Assembly (NCBI GenBank): GCA_021740025.1
Contig: JAIPAN010000030.1
Coordinates: forward strand, 1 to 8,819
Origin: Sphingobacteriaceae bacterium
Lineage (GTDB): Bacteria > Bacteroidota > Bacteroidia > Sphingobacteriales > Sphingobacteriaceae
DNA length: 8,819 nucleotides
Direction of reading: 5' to 3'
A program made the translations under genes and the position numbers. The notes beneath the pieces are model-generated. The model had not been told where the DNA came from and ran no database searches. It saw only the letters and a list, made by a program, of their open reading frames with translations. Positions within the stretch are counted from its first letter, which is position 1. The number at the start of each line of letters is the position of its first letter. Of the stretch, positions 6,569-8,819 are shown one piece after another.

Positions 6569-6631
6569 TCAACAAATAGAAAAACAACAGATTCTATTTA
6601 TAATAAAATAGAGTCAGAAATCAATACTCAT

Positions 6632-8153
<1,522 letters not shown>

Positions 8154-8163
8154 CTAGAGAAAG

Positions 8164-8197
8164 ATTGACTACTCGGTACGCTACAGATATTTTCTTA
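8164..8197 (+). repeat. Downstream strand of the 16S processing stem
   Basis: ATTGACT (8164-8170), ACTCG (8171-8175), TACGCTACA (8177-8185), GATAT (8186-8190) and TCTTA (8193-8197) are complementary to leader segments between 6514 and 6568. On this side the segments are almost contiguous, whereas the leader side holds an extra 21 bases that include the 3' arm of the terminator-like hairpin. Confidence 0.75.
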
Positions 8198-8211
8198 TTA
8201 AAATTTTACAA

Positions 8212-8239
8212 GTAAATAAATACTATGGTATTTTTTTAC
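8212..8239 (+). repeat. Hairpin in the 16S-tRNA spacer
   Basis: GTAAA (8212-8216) plus AAATAC (8218-8223) pair with GTATTT (8228-8233) plus TTTAC (8235-8239). The result is an 11-bp stem with one T-T mismatch and a TATG loop. The 3' arm is a T-run, but the stem is A/T-rich, so it looks more like a processing or spacer structure than a terminator. Confidence 0.45.
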
Positions 8240-8306
8240 GTAAAGACACCCAAAAGATGAGCCAATCAGAGGTTTAACCATGAGAGGCGTGATTGATTAT
8301 AAACAC

Positions 8307-8381
8307 AGTCCCGTAGCTCAGTTTGGTTAGAGCACTACACTGATAATGTAGGGGTCAGCAGTTCAAATCTGCTCGGGACTA
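8307..8381 (+). tRNA. tRNA-Ile (anticodon GAT)
   Basis: This is a complete cloverleaf of 75 bases. The acceptor stem AGTCCCG (8307-8313) pairs with CGGGACT (8374-8380), with discriminator A at 8381. The D arm is GCTC...GAGC. The anticodon stem is CTACA/TGTAG around loop CTGATAA (anticodon GAT). The T arm is AGCAG-TTCAAAT-CTGCT. CCA is not encoded and must be added enzymatically. Its place between 16S and tRNA-Ala is the usual one. Confidence 0.97.
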
Positions 8382-8398
8382 CAAAGGGTAAATCTTTC

Positions 8399-8472
8399 GG
8401 GGAATTAGCTCAGCTGGCTAGAGCACCTGCCTTGCACGCAGGGGGTCAACGGTTCGAATCCGTTATTCTCCA
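8399..8472 (+). tRNA. tRNA-Ala (anticodon TGC)
   Basis: This is a complete cloverleaf of 74 bases. The acceptor stem GGGGAAT (8399-8405) pairs with ATTCTCC (8465-8471) and includes the G3-U70 wobble, the identity element for alanyl-tRNA synthetase. The anticodon stem is CCTGC/GCAGG with loop CTTGCAC (anticodon TGC). The T arm is AACGG-TTCGAAT-CCGTT. Discriminator A is at 8472 and no CCA is encoded. It starts 17 bases after tRNA-Ile. Confidence 0.98.
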
Positions 8473-8536
8473 CTATTTGAGATAAACAGTTTGTAAAAAG
8501 GTAATACTTTAAGCATTCGGTGAAACACTCAATAAC

Positions 8537-8547
8537 GTTCTTTGACA
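8537..8547 (+). promoter_or_regulatory. boxA-like antitermination element before 23S
   Basis: GTTCTTTGACA resembles bacterial boxA, and a near copy lies in the 16S leader at 6507-6516. E. coli rrn operons likewise have boxA both in the leader and between 16S and 23S, so the paired placement supports an antitermination role. Confidence 0.65.
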
Positions 8548-8656
8548 TATTGGAAAAAATAATTGAAAGAGAAGACAACAGTAGAGACGTTGTTTTGTTT
8601 TGAAGCTTAAGATACTTGTATCCCAAGCTAAAATTCAATTCAACTATCAAAAAGCA

Positions 8657-8685
8657 TTCCATGCCGAGCAAAAGCGGCATGCGAA
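8657..8685 (+). repeat. Hairpin directly upstream of 23S rRNA
   Basis: CATGCCG (8660-8666) pairs perfectly with CGGCATG (8675-8681) around an eight-base loop. TTC (8657-8659) with GAA (8683-8685) extends the stem across one bulged C. It ends about one base before the predicted 23S start, so it probably belongs to 23S precursor processing. Confidence 0.55.
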
Positions 8686-8686
8686 G

Positions 8687-8819
8687 AAGAAAGTAAGAAA
8701 GGGCACACGGAGGATGCCTTGGCTCTCAGAGGCGATGAAGGACGTGATAAGCTGCGATAAGCACCGGGGATTAGCAAATATGAATTGATCCGGTGATTTC
8801 CGAATGGGGAAACCTAGCT
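8687..8819 (+). rRNA. rrl: 23S ribosomal RNA, 5' portion (partial)
   Basis: CACACGGAGGATGCCTTGGC (about 8704-8723) matches the conserved 23S 5' region (E. coli CACGGTGGATGCC). It is followed by AGGCGATGAAGGACGTG and CCGAATGGGGAAACC, both classic domain I landmarks. The 5' end is placed by E. coli numbering and is approximate. The gene continues past the window. Confidence 0.95.

Larger units (their letters stand above)
6372..6631 (+). ncRNA. rRNA leader (5' external transcribed spacer)
   Basis: This is the transcribed leader between P2 and mature 16S. It has no plausible coding frame. It carries a boxA-like element (6507-6516), the upstream strand of the 16S processing stem (6514-6568), a terminator-like hairpin (6534-6560) and a 10-bp hairpin just before 16S. 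In that last hairpin 6590-6599 pairs with 6606-6615 around a six-base loop, with one G-U pair. The leader is removed during rRNA maturation. Confidence 0.75.
8154..8306 (+). ncRNA. First internal transcribed spacer (16S to tRNA-Ile)
   Basis: This is an A/T-rich transcribed spacer. Its first 45 bases carry the downstream strand of the 16S processing stem. A hairpin follows at 8212-8239. CAATCA (8263-8268) could also pair with TGATTG (8290-8295) just before tRNA-Ile. No coding frame is evident. Confidence 0.75.
8473..8686 (+). ncRNA. Second internal transcribed spacer (tRNA-Ala to 23S)
   Basis: This transcribed spacer of about 214 bases contains a boxA-like element (8537-8547), a nested inverted repeat at 8604-8629 (AGCTT/AAGCT outside, GATAC/GTATC inside) and a hairpin immediately before 23S. 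The short open frames crossing it have no coding character. Confidence 0.75.

Noticed and set aside
6234..6631. A small RNA gene or riboswitch in the region before 16S
   Set aside because: The structures found are better explained as rRNA leader (boxA, hairpins, processing stem); no known riboswitch core was recognised.
8405..8680. Minus-strand open frame across tRNA-Ala and the spacer
   Set aside because: It crosses a complete tRNA and contains the peptide typical of translated tRNA/ITS artefacts; there is no independent support.
8600..8788. Plus-strand open frame across the spacer and start of 23S
   Set aside because: It runs into conserved 23S domain I; no coding signal.

Overview
The window looks like core chromosome of a member of the phylum Bacteroidota. 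The evidence is the 16S rRNA, the TTG/TAnnTTTG-type promoters, the absence of Shine-Dalgarno sequences ahead of the coding genes, a DUF4835/PorD-type gene, and the gene order bamD-rpoZ-coaBC-porD-recN. From memory, the 16S sequence resembles Chitinophagales/Chitinophagaceae more than Flavobacteriia or Bacteroidia. That finer placement was not checked against a database.

Layout. Bases 1-71 hold the last codons of an unidentified plus-strand gene. A bidirectional terminator (88-123) separates it from a block of six genes, all on the minus strand. Read in their own direction (from 6066 down to 140) these are bamD (outer-membrane assembly lipoprotein), rpoZ (RNA polymerase omega), coaBC (coenzyme A synthesis), porD/DUF4835 (exported, linked to type IX secretion), recN (DNA repair) and fabI (enoyl-ACP reductase). 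Gaps run from a 14-bp overlap to about 100 bp, so one long transcript from the bamD promoter is plausible, perhaps with an extra weak start before fabI. The operon mixes envelope assembly, transcription, cofactor and lipid synthesis and DNA repair, all growth-linked housekeeping.

Bases 6067-6631 are non-coding control DNA. The bamD promoter points left and two tandem rrn promoters with identical 20-nt spacers point right. A ribosomal leader follows, with a boxA-like element, a terminator-like hairpin and the 5' strand of a long processing stem. An rRNA operon then runs to the window end: 16S rRNA (about 6632-8153), spacer, tRNA-Ile(GAT), tRNA-Ala(TGC), second spacer with another boxA-like element, and the first ~130 bases of 23S rRNA.

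I found no mobile element, CRISPR array, defence system, phage gene or broken gene, and no undescribed system in the gene content. The observations most worth a second look are RNA-level and residue-level: a leader strand that can pair either with a local terminator-like hairpin or with the spacer 1.6 kb downstream, a probably near-leaderless bamD transcript, a CoaC domain lacking the textbook Asn and Cys, and a variant 16S 3' end.
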